A DNA stretch of 64,000 nt from Microbacterium azadirachtae (lineage in GTDB: Bacteria; Actinomycetota; Actinomycetes; Actinomycetales; Microbacteriaceae). Positions 17,235 to 26,258 of this stretch are shown here, one piece after another. Each line of letters starts with the position of its first letter. Position 1 is the stretch's first letter. A program made the position numbers and the translations under genes. The notes below the pieces were generated by a model. The model was not told the DNA's origin, searched no databases, and saw only the letters and a list, made by a program, of their open reading frames with translations. The DNA lies in the NCBI RefSeq assembly GCF_000956505.1, contig NZ_JYIX01000030.1, forward strand, positions 1-64,000, given 5' to 3'.

Positions 17235-17903
17235 GTGACAGACACCCCCGCACCCCGCCGCCAGCGCAGGGACGCCGCCGAGAACCGGGCCGGCATCCTC
17301 GCCGCGGCCTCGCAGACCCTGGCCGTGGATCCGCACGCCTCCGTCGACCAGATCGCCCGCGCCGCCGGACTCAGCCGCCGCGCCCTGTATGGCCACTTCG
17401 ACGACCGCACCGCGCTCGTGCACGCCCTCATCTCCGCCGGCGCCGCGCGCTTCAACGCCGTCGCACAGCGGGTGGACGACGCCGACAGCCGCATCGCGCT
17501 CGCGCGCCTCACCGCAGACCTCTGGCGCGAGGCGGCGCACGTGCAGGTGGCCGCGGCGATCGCGCTCGACGAGGCGCACGTCGAGGAGACCGCCGCAGCC
17601 CTCGCACCCCTGCGACGCGTGCTCGCGGCGCTCGTCCGCCGCGGCCAGGAGGATGACGAACTCCGCCAGGACATGGCCGCACCGACTCTCGCCCGCCTCA
17701 TCGAGGAGAGCGCCCGCACGGTCGTCACCCGCACCGACGCCTCCTCCCCCGTCGCGGGGGACATCGCCGTGCGCGCCGTGCTCAGCATCGCGGGGCTCGG
17801 CTGGCGCGAGATCGACACGTTGATCGGCGCGCACCCCGAACTCTCAGCGGCCGGTACGCCGGATACGCTTGCCACGATTCCCGCCGAGGAGGGCCGCGCA
17901 TGA
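17235..17903 (+). CDS. TetR-family repressor of YhgE/Pip operon
   Basis: 222 residues. N-terminal TetR DNA-binding domain at about 12-60 (AGILAAASQTLAVDP, SVDQIARAAGLSRRALYGHF), C-terminal helical ligand domain. GTG start directly behind a near-perfect 28-bp palindrome and -10 hexamer. ATGA overlap with the next gene, so it represses its own operon of degenerate ATPase and YhgE/Pip transporter. Effector not predictable. Confidence 0.88.
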   Translation: MTDTPAPRRQRRDAAENRAGILAAASQTLAVDPHASVDQIARAAGLSRRALYGHFDDRTALVHALISAGAARFNAVAQRVDDADSRIALARLTADLWREAAHVQVAAAIALDEAHVEETAAALAPLRRVLAALVRRGQEDDELRQDMAAPTLARLIEESARTVVTRTDASSPVAGDIAVRAVLSIAGLGWREIDTLIGAHPELSAAGTPDTLATIPAEEGRA

Positions 17904-18808
17904 GGATCGCCGTGCACGACGTCAACAAGGGCAAGAAGGGCCACGCGCTGCCCACCACATCGCTCGAGATCGAGACGGGCCACGCCCGGTTCGTGCTCGC
18001 CGAGACCGAACTGCGGCCCACCGTGCTGGGCCTCATCGCCACCGGCCGCATGCGCCCCGATACGGGCGAGGTCACGATCGATGGCACGCGCAACGACCGC
18101 GACCTGCGCCGCCGCATGGCGCTCGTCGACGCGCCGGAGGTCAGCGACCCGCACCCGGGCGTGACGCTCGCCGCGGTCGTGGGCGAGGAGCTCATGTTCG
18201 CCGGCCTCCCCGCGACCCCGCTGCACGCCCGGCGCTGGCTCGAGCAGATCGGGTTCGCCGAGCTCGCCGCGCAGCCGATCGGAACGATCAAGCCGTCCGT
18301 GCGCGTACGCGTCATGGCCGAGCTCGCGGTGCTGCGCGACGACGTGGAGGGGTTCGTGCTGGTCTCCCCCGACCGGCACGGCGGGCGCCCGGAGGGCTGG
18401 TGGCGCATCGCCACGGAGTTCGCCGAACGCGGCTTCGCGGTGCTCGTGATCGTCGGCGGATCCGCGGCCGCGGTCATCGAGCGGCTCCCGGAGGCGCTCC
18501 AGACCAGCTACCCGTCCAACGCCACGGTGCCGGTGCGCCCCCTCGCCGACGTGACCGGATCCACCACCGTGAGGGACGCGGATCCGGTCCCCGAACCGGA
18601 GCCGGCCCCTGAGCTGGAGCCGGTTCTTGAGCCGGAGCCGGAAGAGCACCGCGTTTCGTCTCAGGCGCCTGCGGCGTCTTCGCTCAACGACCACGAGGAA
18701 GACGATCCGGTCGCTGAGCCGGATCCGGTCGCTGAGCCTGTCGAAGCGCCCGCCCCCGAAGACACCGACACCGAAGACACCGAGACCGAGAACGGAGCCG
18801 CGCGATGA
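17900..18808 (+). CDS. Degenerate ABC-ATPase-like protein with acidic tail
   Basis: 302 residues. Residues 1-210 have the layout of an ABC ATPase (VTIDGTRNDRDLRRRMALVDAP resembles the region after Walker A; TLAAVVGEELMFAGLP resembles the helical part), but the Walker A position reads AETELRPTVLGL with no GxGK, and the signature and Walker B DE are also absent. It is therefore not expected to hydrolyse ATP. Residues 215-302 are a Pro/Glu/Asp/Thr tail partly encoded by an interspersed repeat. Co-translated with the YhgE/Pip protein, for which it may be a structural partner. Confidence 0.72.
   Translation: MRIAVHDVNKGKKGHALPTTSLEIETGHARFVLAETELRPTVLGLIATGRMRPDTGEVTIDGTRNDRDLRRRMALVDAPEVSDPHPGVTLAAVVGEELMFAGLPATPLHARRWLEQIGFAELAAQPIGTIKPSVRVRVMAELAVLRDDVEGFVLVSPDRHGGRPEGWWRIATEFAERGFAVLVIVGGSAAAVIERLPEALQTSYPSNATVPVRPLADVTGSTTVRDADPVPEPEPAPELEPVLEPEPEEHRVSSQAPAASSLNDHEEDDPVAEPDPVAEPVEAPAPEDTDTEDTETENGAAR
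18651..18749 (-). repeat. Interspersed repeat copy D in the acidic tail
   Basis: On the plus strand GCGTTTCGTCTCAG (18651-18664), CTTCGCTCAACGACC (18678-18692) and GGTCGCTGAGCCTGTCGAAG (18727-18746) are the reverse complements of the repeat motifs at 5528 and 40527, all read in frame within the tail of the degenerate ATPase. Confidence 0.7.
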
Positions 18809-20700
18809 AGATCCCCGCGATGATCGGCGCCGAACTGCGCCGCCTGACCGCGAGCCCCATGGCCGTGATCGCCCTGATCGCCCTCATGGCCGTGCCGATC
18901 CTGTACGGCGGGCTCTACCTGTGGGCGAACCAGGATCCCTACGGCAAATTCAACGAGGTGCCCGTCGGTCTCGTCGTCGAGGACACCGGTGCGACCTCGA
19001 ACGGCACGACGACGAACTACGGCGAGAAGGTCGCCGACAACCTCGTCGAGGGCAAGGCGTTCGACTGGAACCGGATGAGCGCGGGCGCCGCGCGTTCCGC
19101 ACTCAAGAACGGCGACGTCGACTTCACGGTGACGATCCCGAAGACGTTCTCCGAGGCGCTGCTGTCCGCCTCGGGCACGACCCCGAAGCAGGCGAGGATC
19201 GAGCTCGAGACCAACGACGCGAACAACTACCTCGCGTCGTCGATCGGATCCGGCGCGGTCGAGAAGATCCGCAGATCCGTCGCCGAGATGGTCGGTCAGG
19301 AGGCCGCGGACAAGCTGCTCACCGGGCTCAGCGACGTCCGCGGCAAGCTCGGGGAGGCGGCCGATGGCGCGTCCCAGCTGTACGACGGCGCGAACACCGC
19401 CGTCTCGGGCAGCGGCCAACTCGCCGACGGCACGTCCCAGTTGGCCGACGGCGCCTCGCAGCTCGCCGGTGGCACCGCGCAGATCGCGGACGGCTCGCAG
19501 CAGCTCGCCGCCGGCGCGGCGACCCTCGCGAACGGCGCCCAGCAGGTGAGCGCCGGCAACCAGCAGATCGCGCAGTACGCGAATGAGGCCGGGTCCCTCG
19601 TGCAGCAGGCGACGAACGCGCTCCCGCAGGCCCGCAGCGACATCGCCGCCGCGCTCGCGGACCGCGGCATGTCGCAGGCCGACATCGACGCGGTCCTGGC
19701 GGAGCTGGATCCGCTCGGTGACAAGCTGCGCAGCGGCAACGACACCGTGCAGGGCGCGGTCGGCAAGATCGACCAGCTCGCCGACGGCAGCGCTCAGGTC
19801 GCGTCCGGCAGCGCCACGCTCGCCGACAAGTCGCAGCAGCTCGCGGACGGCGCGCAGACCGCCGCGACGGGGGCCGCGGCCCTGAGCACCGGTGCGGCCA
19901 CCGCCCGCGACGGCGCCAAGAGCCTGCACGACGGCCTCGGAACGCTCAGCACGGGCATCGGCACGCTGCGCGACGGCCTGAAGTCCGGCGTCGACGCGAT
20001 CCCCTCGTCCACCCCCGAGCTGCGCGAGCAGCAGGCGAAGACGATCGCGAACCCGGTCGACGTGTCCAGCGACAAGGTCGCCGCCGCCAAGGACTACGGT
20101 CAGGGCCTCGCGCCGTTCTTCGCGGCGCTGGCCGGGTGGATCGGCATCTACGCGCTGTTCCTCATCATCAAGCCGATCTCCCGCCGCGCGGTCACGGCGC
20201 TGCACTCGCCGATCCGGATCACCCTCGCCGGCTGGCTCACCCCCGCGGCGTTCGGCGCCGTGCAGATGGTGGGCCTGCTCGGCGTGCTCGCCTGGGCGCT
20301 CGGGTTCACGTTCCAGAACGGGTGGGGTGCGCTCGGCATCATGGTGCTCGCCTCGGCCACTTATGCCGCGATCATCCTCGCGCTGAACGTCTGGCTGGGA
20401 TCCGTGGGGCAGTTCGTGGGTCTCGTGCTCATGGTGCTGCAGCTCGTGACCGCGGGCGGAACGTTCCCGTGGCAGACCCTGCCGGCGCCGCTCGCCGCGC
20501 TGCATCACGTACTGCCGATGGGTTACGTGGTCGACGCGATGCGACAGCTCATGTACGGCGGCCAGGTGGGCAGGGCGCTGACCGACCTCGCCGTGCTGGG
20601 GATCTGGATGGTCGGCTCGCTGCTGATCGCGATGATCGGCGTGACGAGGATGACGCACAAGCGCACCCTGCGCGACCTGCAGCCCAGCCTGATCGGCTGA
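18805..20700 (+). CDS. YhgE/Pip-family membrane transporter
   Basis: 631 residues. One N-terminal helix (about 18-40), an extracytoplasmic domain of about 390 residues and five to six C-terminal helices from about residue 435. The external domain carries long regular repeats of the ADGASQLA/AGGTAQIADG type, predicted to form an extended alpha-helical rod as in Pip phage-receptor and YhgE proteins, whose membrane part is of the ABC-2 permease type. ATGA overlap with the degenerate ATPase gene. Likely exports lipids or a hydrophobic compound, by family analogy. Confidence 0.9.
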   Translation: MKIPAMIGAELRRLTASPMAVIALIALMAVPILYGGLYLWANQDPYGKFNEVPVGLVVEDTGATSNGTTTNYGEKVADNLVEGKAFDWNRMSAGAARSALKNGDVDFTVTIPKTFSEALLSASGTTPKQARIELETNDANNYLASSIGSGAVEKIRRSVAEMVGQEAADKLLTGLSDVRGKLGEAADGASQLYDGANTAVSGSGQLADGTSQLADGASQLAGGTAQIADGSQQLAAGAATLANGAQQVSAGNQQIAQYANEAGSLVQQATNALPQARSDIAAALADRGMSQADIDAVLAELDPLGDKLRSGNDTVQGAVGKIDQLADGSAQVASGSATLADKSQQLADGAQTAATGAAALSTGAATARDGAKSLHDGLGTLSTGIGTLRDGLKSGVDAIPSSTPELREQQAKTIANPVDVSSDKVAAAKDYGQGLAPFFAALAGWIGIYALFLIIKPISRRAVTALHSPIRITLAGWLTPAAFGAVQMVGLLGVLAWALGFTFQNGWGALGIMVLASATYAAIILALNVWLGSVGQFVGLVLMVLQLVTAGGTFPWQTLPAPLAALHHVLPMGYVVDAMRQLMYGGQVGRALTDLAVLGIWMVGSLLIAMIGVTRMTHKRTLRDLQPSLIG

Positions 20701-20718
20701 CGCGCGGCGCGCCTCTTT

Positions 20719-20772
20719 CCGAGTCGTCCCCGTCAGCGGAGCCTATGGCGTGCGCTGACGGGGACGACTCGG
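20719..20772. repeat. 54-bp hairpin element, copy 1
   Basis: CCGAGTCGTCCCCGTCAGCG and its exact complement CGCTGACGGGGACGACTCGG form a 20-bp perfect stem around a 14-base loop that contains GCC-TAT-GGC. Similarity to copy 2 extends outward to about 20712-20796, including TAGGGGAGCTACAGGGGGGC. Between the transporter and the acylase gene. Confidence 0.9.
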
Positions 20773-20920
20773 CAAGTAGGGGAGCTACAGGGGGGCGCGG
20801 GCGGCGGTGCACGAGCCCGGCGGCTGCGGCCGCGCTGCGCGCTAGGATGCGAGGACGTCTCGCGGTGCTGCGACCCGATCCTTCCGACCGTGAGACTCCG
20901 TCTCACCCGAAGGAGCAGCG

Positions 20921-23641
20921 ATGTCGTCAGCCGCACCCGCCGTCAAGCCCCGGCGCCGCGCCGGGCGGATCATCGGCCGTGTCGCGTTCGGCGTGATTGC
21001 GGGGATCGTGGTCCTCGCCACGGCGGCCGCCCTGTTCCTGGTGTGGACCGTGCAGCGCTCCTTCCCGCAGGCCTCAGGAGAGCTCGCGCTCAAGGGGCTG
21101 CAGGCGCAGGTGACGGTCCAGCGCGACGACCGCGGGATCCCGACGGTCACCGCCGACAACAGCCATGACCTGTTCTTCGCTCAGGGCTTCGTGCACGCCC
21201 AGGACCGGTTCTGGGAGATGGACTTCCGCCGGCACGTGACGAGCGGCAGGGTCGCCGAACTGTTCGGATCCTCCCAGGTCGCCACCGACGAGTTCCTGCG
21301 CACGCTGGACTGGCACGGCATCGCCGAGAAGGAGGTCGCGGCGATGGATCCGGCCACCCGCGGCTACTACGAGGCCTACTCCGAAGGCGTGAACGCCTAC
21401 CTCGCCGACCACAAGGGTGCCGAGGCATCGTTCGAGTATGCCGTGGTCGGCATGAACAACCCCGGCTACACGATCGAGCCGTGGACGCCGGCCGACTCCG
21501 TCGCATGGCTCAAGGCGATGGCCTGGGATCTGCGCGGCAACATCGAGGACGAGACGACGCGCGCGCTGCTCGCCCCCACCGTCGACGCCTCCACCATGAA
21601 CGAGATCTACCCGGCGTACCCGTTCGACCAGCACCCCGTGATCGTGCCGACGATCACCCCCGTGGAGCAGGTCGGAAGCGATGCGGCGAGCGCGACGGAC
21701 GCGACGGGCTCCGACGCGGCTCCGACGGGGAACGCACCCGCACCCGGCTCGACGCCGAGCGCTGCGCCGGCGGCCTCGCCTATGCCGAGCACCTCCGCGA
21801 CGGCGAGCGCCCCGGGGTCGGTGCGCTGGACGACCGCCGGCAGCACCCTGGAGGCCGTGCAGACGCTGCTCGGCGATCCGGGCGAGGGGATCGGATCCAA
21901 CTCCTGGGTGGTCTCTGGGTCCCGCACGGCGAGCGGGAAGCCGCTGCTCGCGAACGACCCGCACCTGGGCGCGGCGCTGCCCTCGGTCTGGTACCAGATG
22001 CAGCTGCGCTGCCGCACGGTGAGCGCCGCCTGCCCGTTCGACGTGAGCGGGTTCTCGTTCTCCGGGCTGCCGAGCATCGTGATCGGGCACAACGCCGACA
22101 TCGCCTGGGGCTTCACGAACCTCACCACCGACGTGACCGACCTGTACGTCGAGAAGATCGATGGCGACGCGTACTGGCGGGACGGCGTGCGCGTCCCGCT
22201 GCAGTCCCGCACGGAGACGGTCAAGGTCGCCGGCGGGGACGACATCACCCTCACGATCCGCTCGACCGTGCACGGGCCGATCGTGTCGGGTCTCACCGAT
22301 GACTTCACCGCCCTCGCGAAGACCCCGATCGTGGGTCGCGCCGACGCGGGTTCGCCCGGCGGTGAGGCCGGCGTCGCGCCCGATGCCACCGTCGACGCCC
22401 TTCCCGGTCAGTACGCCGTGAGCCTGCGCTGGACGGCGCTGGATCCCGGCACCACCTCGACCGCCATCTTCGCGATGAACACGGCGAAGGACTTCGCCGA
22501 CTTCCGGCACGCGGCATCCCTGTTCGACGTCCCGGCGCAGAACCTCATCTACGCCGACCAGAAGGGCAACATCGGCTACCAGACGCCCGGCCGTCTGCCG
22601 ATCCGCGGCGCCGGCAACGGCTACTTCCCGCAGGCGGGCTGGACGAGCACCTCCGACTGGACCGGATACATCCCCTTCGAGAAGCTCCCCGTCTCCTACA
22701 ACCCGGACGAGGGCTACATCGTGACCGCGAACAACGCGATCGTCCCGGACAGCTATCCGTACTTCCTCTCCAAGGACTGGGACTACGGCTACCGTGCCGC
22801 CCGGATCGCCGAGCTCATCGAGCGCACCGCGAAGCAGCATGCGCTCACCGCTCAGGACATGCGCAACATCCAGTTCGACCAGCAGAGCTGGATCGGCAAG
22901 CAGCTCGCCGCCGAGATGCAGGAGCTCCCGCCCTCGAAGGACGCCGGCGTGCGCTCGGCCGTGGGACTCCTCAAGTCCTGGGACGCGCAGGCCTCGACCG
23001 ATTCCCCCGCCGCGGCCTACGCGAATGTGCTCTGGCAGCACCTCGCGCTGAACCTGTTCGCGAACCGCGAGCATCCGCTGCCGATGGACGGGCAGGGACG
23101 CCTGTTCACGATCGTGGGCCCCATGCTCGAGAACCCGGACGACCCGCTGTGGACCAACGCGAAGATCGGCGTCACGGGCCGGGACGAGATGCTGGCGCTG
23201 TCGGCGAAGCAGGCCTACGACGAGCTCGCGAAGGCGCAGGGGTCGGATCCGAGTCGGTGGAGCTGGGGCGATCTGCACGCGATCACGCTCACCCACCAGA
23301 CGCTCGGCAAGAGCGGCATCGCGCCGATCGAGTGGCTGTTCAACCGCGGGCCGTATCCGGTCGGCGGCGGATCCTCACTCGTCGATGCCACCGGCTGGAC
23401 GCTCGGCGGCTCCTACGCGACGACCACGGTGCCGTCGATGCGGATGGTGGTCGACCTCTCCGACTTCGACGCCTCCACCTGGAACCACCTCAGCGGAGCG
23501 AGCGGCCACGCCTTCAGCCCGCACTACACGGACCAGACCGAGAACTGGTCGAAGGGCCTGCAGTCCCCCTGGCCGTTCTCGCAGAAAGCCGTCACCGCCG
23601 CCACGGTCGACACCCTGATGCTGAAACCCCCCACGAGTTGA
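20921..23641 (+). CDS. Penicillin acylase family N-terminal nucleophile hydrolase
   Basis: 906 residues. An N-terminal membrane anchor (about 22-45) should place the enzyme outside the cytoplasm. The alpha-chain region (GFVHAQDRFWEMDFRRHVTSGR) and the autoproteolysis site GIGSNSWVVSG are canonical; Ser326 would be the N-terminal nucleophile of the beta chain, with ANDPHLG following as in the family. A Pro/Ala/Ser/Thr-rich spacer at about 250-305 precedes the site. Substrates of the family include beta-lactam amides and N-acyl-homoserine lactones, so quorum quenching or cell-wall-related amide hydrolysis are both possible. Good AAGGAG ribosome site. Confidence 0.92.
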   Translation: MSSAAPAVKPRRRAGRIIGRVAFGVIAGIVVLATAAALFLVWTVQRSFPQASGELALKGLQAQVTVQRDDRGIPTVTADNSHDLFFAQGFVHAQDRFWEMDFRRHVTSGRVAELFGSSQVATDEFLRTLDWHGIAEKEVAAMDPATRGYYEAYSEGVNAYLADHKGAEASFEYAVVGMNNPGYTIEPWTPADSVAWLKAMAWDLRGNIEDETTRALLAPTVDASTMNEIYPAYPFDQHPVIVPTITPVEQVGSDAASATDATGSDAAPTGNAPAPGSTPSAAPAASPMPSTSATASAPGSVRWTTAGSTLEAVQTLLGDPGEGIGSNSWVVSGSRTASGKPLLANDPHLGAALPSVWYQMQLRCRTVSAACPFDVSGFSFSGLPSIVIGHNADIAWGFTNLTTDVTDLYVEKIDGDAYWRDGVRVPLQSRTETVKVAGGDDITLTIRSTVHGPIVSGLTDDFTALAKTPIVGRADAGSPGGEAGVAPDATVDALPGQYAVSLRWTALDPGTTSTAIFAMNTAKDFADFRHAASLFDVPAQNLIYADQKGNIGYQTPGRLPIRGAGNGYFPQAGWTSTSDWTGYIPFEKLPVSYNPDEGYIVTANNAIVPDSYPYFLSKDWDYGYRAARIAELIERTAKQHALTAQDMRNIQFDQQSWIGKQLAAEMQELPPSKDAGVRSAVGLLKSWDAQASTDSPAAAYANVLWQHLALNLFANREHPLPMDGQGRLFTIVGPMLENPDDPLWTNAKIGVTGRDEMLALSAKQAYDELAKAQGSDPSRWSWGDLHAITLTHQTLGKSGIAPIEWLFNRGPYPVGGGSSLVDATGWTLGGSYATTTVPSMRMVVDLSDFDASTWNHLSGASGHAFSPHYTDQTENWSKGLQSPWPFSQKAVTAATVDTLMLKPPTS

Positions 23642-23651
23642 CCACCTCTTT

Positions 23652-23705
23652 CCGGGTCGTCCCCGTCAGCGGAGCCTATGGCGTGCGCTGACGGGGACGA
23701 CTCGG
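23652..23705. repeat. 54-bp hairpin element, copy 2
   Basis: Same element as copy 1 with a single change in the left arm (CCGGG for CCGAG). The surrounding CCTCTTT and TAGGGGAGCCACAGGGGGGC are also shared with copy 1, giving about 86 bp of homology (23645-23730). Confidence 0.9.
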
Positions 23706-23768
23706 ATAGTAGGGGAGCCACAGGGGGGCGAGGGCGCCGCTCATGGCCGGATGTGGTGGAGTGGTTCG

Positions 23769-24527
23769 GTGAGCGAACCCGACCTGACCCCAGCCCTTGG
23801 CGGAACCGTCACGGCGTTCACCGTCGGATCCGCGACGCTGATCGCGGAGCGCGTGGGATCCGGATCCGAAGTGTTCCTGCTGCTGCACGGGCTCGGCATG
23901 GGGCGCAGCGTGTTCGTCGAGCTGGCTCGACGACTCGACGGCATCGTCGTGGCCGTGGACCTCCCGGGCTTCGGCGCGGCACCGGAGCCCGATGTCCCGC
24001 TCACCATGCCCGAGCACGCCGACCTCGTCGCGGCGCACCTGGCGGCCGAAGGCCTGCCGGCGGTCACCGTCGTCGGGCACTCGATGGGGAGCCAGGTCGC
24101 GGCCGAGCTGGCCGTCCGCCACCCGGACAGGGTCCGCGCCGTGGTGCTCGCCGCGCCCACCGTCGATGCCGGCGCCCGGCGCGTGGCGCGGCAGGCGCTG
24201 CGGTTCCTGCACGACACCGCCTCGATCGACCCGCGCGTGGTGCTCCGCGGCGTGCGCGAGTACCTCCGCGCCGGCCCGCAGCTCGTCCGCAAGATCCGCG
24301 CCACGGTCGCCCACCGCCCCGAGGACCTCTACCCGCGGATCGCCGCGCCGACCCTCGTGCTGCGCGGCTCGCGGGATCCGGTGTGCCCCGCGGTCTGGAC
24401 CCGCGCCGTCGCGGAGGCGATCCCGCGGGCGGAGTTCGCGGAGATCCCCGGCTGCGGGCACGAGACGATGATCCGCGACGCCGACCCGGCCGCGGCCCGC
24501 ATCGCGGACTTCCTCTCCCGCACCTGA
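23769..24527 (+). CDS. Alpha/beta hydrolase
   Basis: 252 residues. Oxyanion region LLHGLGMGRS, nucleophile elbow VVGHSMGSQ (Ser about 105), catalytic acid in RGSRDPVCP and His in GCGHETM are all visible, so an active serine hydrolase is expected. GTG start chosen because GGAG lies seven bases upstream; an ATG six codons earlier overlaps that site. It follows the acylase gene by 127 bp with a hairpin repeat between, so it may be a separate transcript. Substrate unknown. Confidence 0.87.
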   Translation: MSEPDLTPALGGTVTAFTVGSATLIAERVGSGSEVFLLLHGLGMGRSVFVELARRLDGIVVAVDLPGFGAAPEPDVPLTMPEHADLVAAHLAAEGLPAVTVVGHSMGSQVAAELAVRHPDRVRAVVLAAPTVDAGARRVARQALRFLHDTASIDPRVVLRGVREYLRAGPQLVRKIRATVAHRPEDLYPRIAAPTLVLRGSRDPVCPAVWTRAVAEAIPRAEFAEIPGCGHETMIRDADPAAARIADFLSRT

Positions 24528-24564
24528 CGCCGGATCCCGCACCTGACGCCGGATCCCGCACCTG
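24518..24564. repeat. 19-bp tandem repeat at hydrolase stop
   Basis: CCGCACCTGACGCCGGATC is present twice in full plus a 9-bp partial copy; the first unit contains the stop codon of the alpha/beta hydrolase. It looks like a recent slippage duplication. Confidence 0.75.
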
Positions 24565-24601
24565 TCCCAGTCGCCCGCCCCCGGGGGATCCGCTTCCATC
24601 T

Positions 24602-24655
24602 CCGAGTCGTCCCCGTGAGCGGAGCCCATGGCGTGCGCTGACGGGGACGACTCGG
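24602..24655. repeat. 54-bp hairpin element, copy 3
   Basis: Same element; the left arm has GTGAGCG for GTCAGCG, giving one stem mismatch, and the apical loop reads GCC-CAT-GGC. It lies between two convergent genes. Confidence 0.88.
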
Positions 24656-24657
24656 AG

Positions 24658-24686
24658 GTAGGAGGGAGGAGGGAGGAGGGAGGAGG
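24658..24686. repeat. G-rich GGGAGGA tandem tract
   Basis: Four or more repeats of GGGAGGA run right up to the stop codon of the MFS gene. The tract is purine-only on the plus strand and could form a quadruplex-like structure. Confidence 0.7.
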
Positions 24687-26021
24687 TCAGGCCTGCGGGG
24701 CTTGCTGCCGCGCCGCGCGGAATGCGATCGCGGCAACGCCCAGCGCGGATCCGAGGAACACCACGGCGAGGATCGCCCAGCCCGCGAAACCGAGGGCGAT
24801 CGCCGTCCCGTTAACGAGGAGCGGCGCGACGAGCGAGCCGATCGAGAACGTCATCCCGAAGACGCCCTGATAGGCGCCCGCGCGCACGGGATCGGCCAGC
24901 TCGAAGCTCAGGCCCCAACCGCCGGCCTGCGACAGGATCTCGGCGAAGGTGTGCGCGACGAGCGCGATCAGCAGCACCGCGATCGCCGCCACGACAGGGA
25001 GACCCGCGGCCGAGGCGTAGACGAGACAGGCTCCCGCCATGAGCACGCCCGCGATCAGCGAGACCTTGCCCGCGACGCGCAGGTCGTGCGTGTTCCGCGA
25101 GAACCGCACCTGGAAGAGCACCACCAGCACGGTGTTCGCGATCAGCAGCACCGAGACCGTGGCGTCGGGCGCCGTGGTGGCGTGGGCGATCCACAGCGGA
25201 ACGCCGACCTCGGCGACGCCGAACTGCATGCCGAAAGCGGCCGAGAACAGGGTGAGCAGCAGATAGCGCGGATCGCGCCAGGGTGAACGGGCGCGCCAGT
25301 CGCGGCGCAGCTCCCGCTCGGCGGCGGCCGTCGCCGCGGCGTTCACGGATCCGGTTTCGGTCGTGATCGTCTCGGCGACCCGCCGGGCGGCGTCGACGGA
25401 GGAGGGCAGACGCAGCAGCGGGATCGCGCCGACGGCGCAGATCACGCCGGCGATCACGATCACGATCCGGTACGCCAAGGGGGTTCCGATCGCCAGCGCG
25501 ATCGCGGCGATCCCGGATCCTGCCGCGATCGAGAGGTTCGTCACGGTGCGCAGCACGGCCCTGGCGTGCACGCGGTTCTCGCCGGTGAAGCCGCGTGCGA
25601 TCACCGCCGAACGGGACGACTGCGCCAGGGCGTCGAGGAACCCGCTCGCGACGGCGAGGACGATCGCGGTCGCGAACGAGCCGACGAACGCGTAGGCGAC
25701 GAGGAGGAGCCCGGCCGCGACCTCGAACGCGAACGACAGGCGCCGCGCGCTCCACCGGTCGGCGAGCCACCCGCCGAGGAACGAGGCGAGGATGCTGCTG
25801 CCACTCGCCGCGGCCAGCACGATCGCGGCCTGGCCGCCGTCGAGTCCGACGATCCGGATGAAGTAGAGCACCGTGATCGTCAGGAACACGCCGCGCCCGA
25901 TGCGCGCGACGGTCGTCGCGGTGACCAACGCGCGAAGAACCGGGTCATCGAGCGCACCGATGATGCGGCCGACCGGACCGGAGCGGCGCATCGTCTGGGT
26001 GCCCGCCGGATCCGAAGTCAT
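24687..26021 (-). CDS. MFS transporter
   Basis: 444 residues with about twelve membrane helices and the loop motif GGWLADRWSARR between helices 2 and 3, as expected for a major facilitator. Best described as a generic drug/metabolite efflux type. The ATG is preceded by TAGGAT eight bases upstream (26030-26035) and no ribosome site, so initiation is probably leaderless or nearly so. Flanked by hairpin repeats on both sides. Substrate unknown. Confidence 0.87.
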   Translation of the reverse strand: MTSDPAGTQTMRRSGPVGRIIGALDDPVLRALVTATTVARIGRGVFLTITVLYFIRIVGLDGGQAAIVLAAASGSSILASFLGGWLADRWSARRLSFAFEVAAGLLLVAYAFVGSFATAIVLAVASGFLDALAQSSRSAVIARGFTGENRVHARAVLRTVTNLSIAAGSGIAAIALAIGTPLAYRIVIVIAGVICAVGAIPLLRLPSSVDAARRVAETITTETGSVNAAATAAAERELRRDWRARSPWRDPRYLLLTLFSAAFGMQFGVAEVGVPLWIAHATTAPDATVSVLLIANTVLVVLFQVRFSRNTHDLRVAGKVSLIAGVLMAGACLVYASAAGLPVVAAIAVLLIALVAHTFAEILSQAGGWGLSFELADPVRAGAYQGVFGMTFSIGSLVAPLLVNGTAIALGFAGWAILAVVFLGSALGVAAIAFRAARQQAPQA

Positions 26022-26091
26022 AGGGTTCGATCCTAGGACGTGCGGAGGAGCCCCGCGCGGCGGTACCGCCCCCGCGAGCCGCGCCTCCTAT

Positions 26092-26145
26092 CCGAGTCGT
26101 CCCCGCGAGCGGAGCCTCTGGCGTGCGCTGACGGGGACGACCCGG
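26092..26145. repeat. 54-bp hairpin element, copy 4
   Basis: Same element with a few stem changes (GCGAGCG on the left, CCCGG at the right end) and apical loop GCC-TCT-GGC. This copy sits between divergent genes, so a terminator role cannot explain it. Confidence 0.88.
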
Positions 26146-26246
26146 AGATGGGATCGCCGGGCCGGGGGTCGCCGGGCAGGAGGCCAGACCGGCCGGGTCG
26201 CCGGGCCGGGGTCACCGGCCGGGAGGGAAACGGGCCGGCCTCGCTC

Positions 26247-26252
26247 TACGCT
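26247..26252 (+). promoter_or_regulatory. -10 hexamer TACGCT, leaderless start
   Basis: TACGCT ends exactly six bases before the GTG of the PPTase-like gene. Confidence 0.42.
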
Positions 26253-26258
26253 GGGGTC

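Noticed and set aside
19364..19980. Possible CRISPR-like repeats in the transporter gene
   Set aside because: The periodicity comes from the ADGASQLA protein repeats of YhgE/Pip; units differ in DNA sequence and lack regular spacers.
20719..26145. Hairpin copies as ordinary intrinsic terminators
   Set aside because: No U-run follows, one copy sits between divergent genes, and sequence similarity extends beyond the stem.
26040..26258. N-terminal extension of the PPTase-like gene
   Set aside because: It reads through hairpin copy 4 and a Gly/Arg-rich GCCGGGNCG tract; the GTG at 26259 follows a good -10 box.
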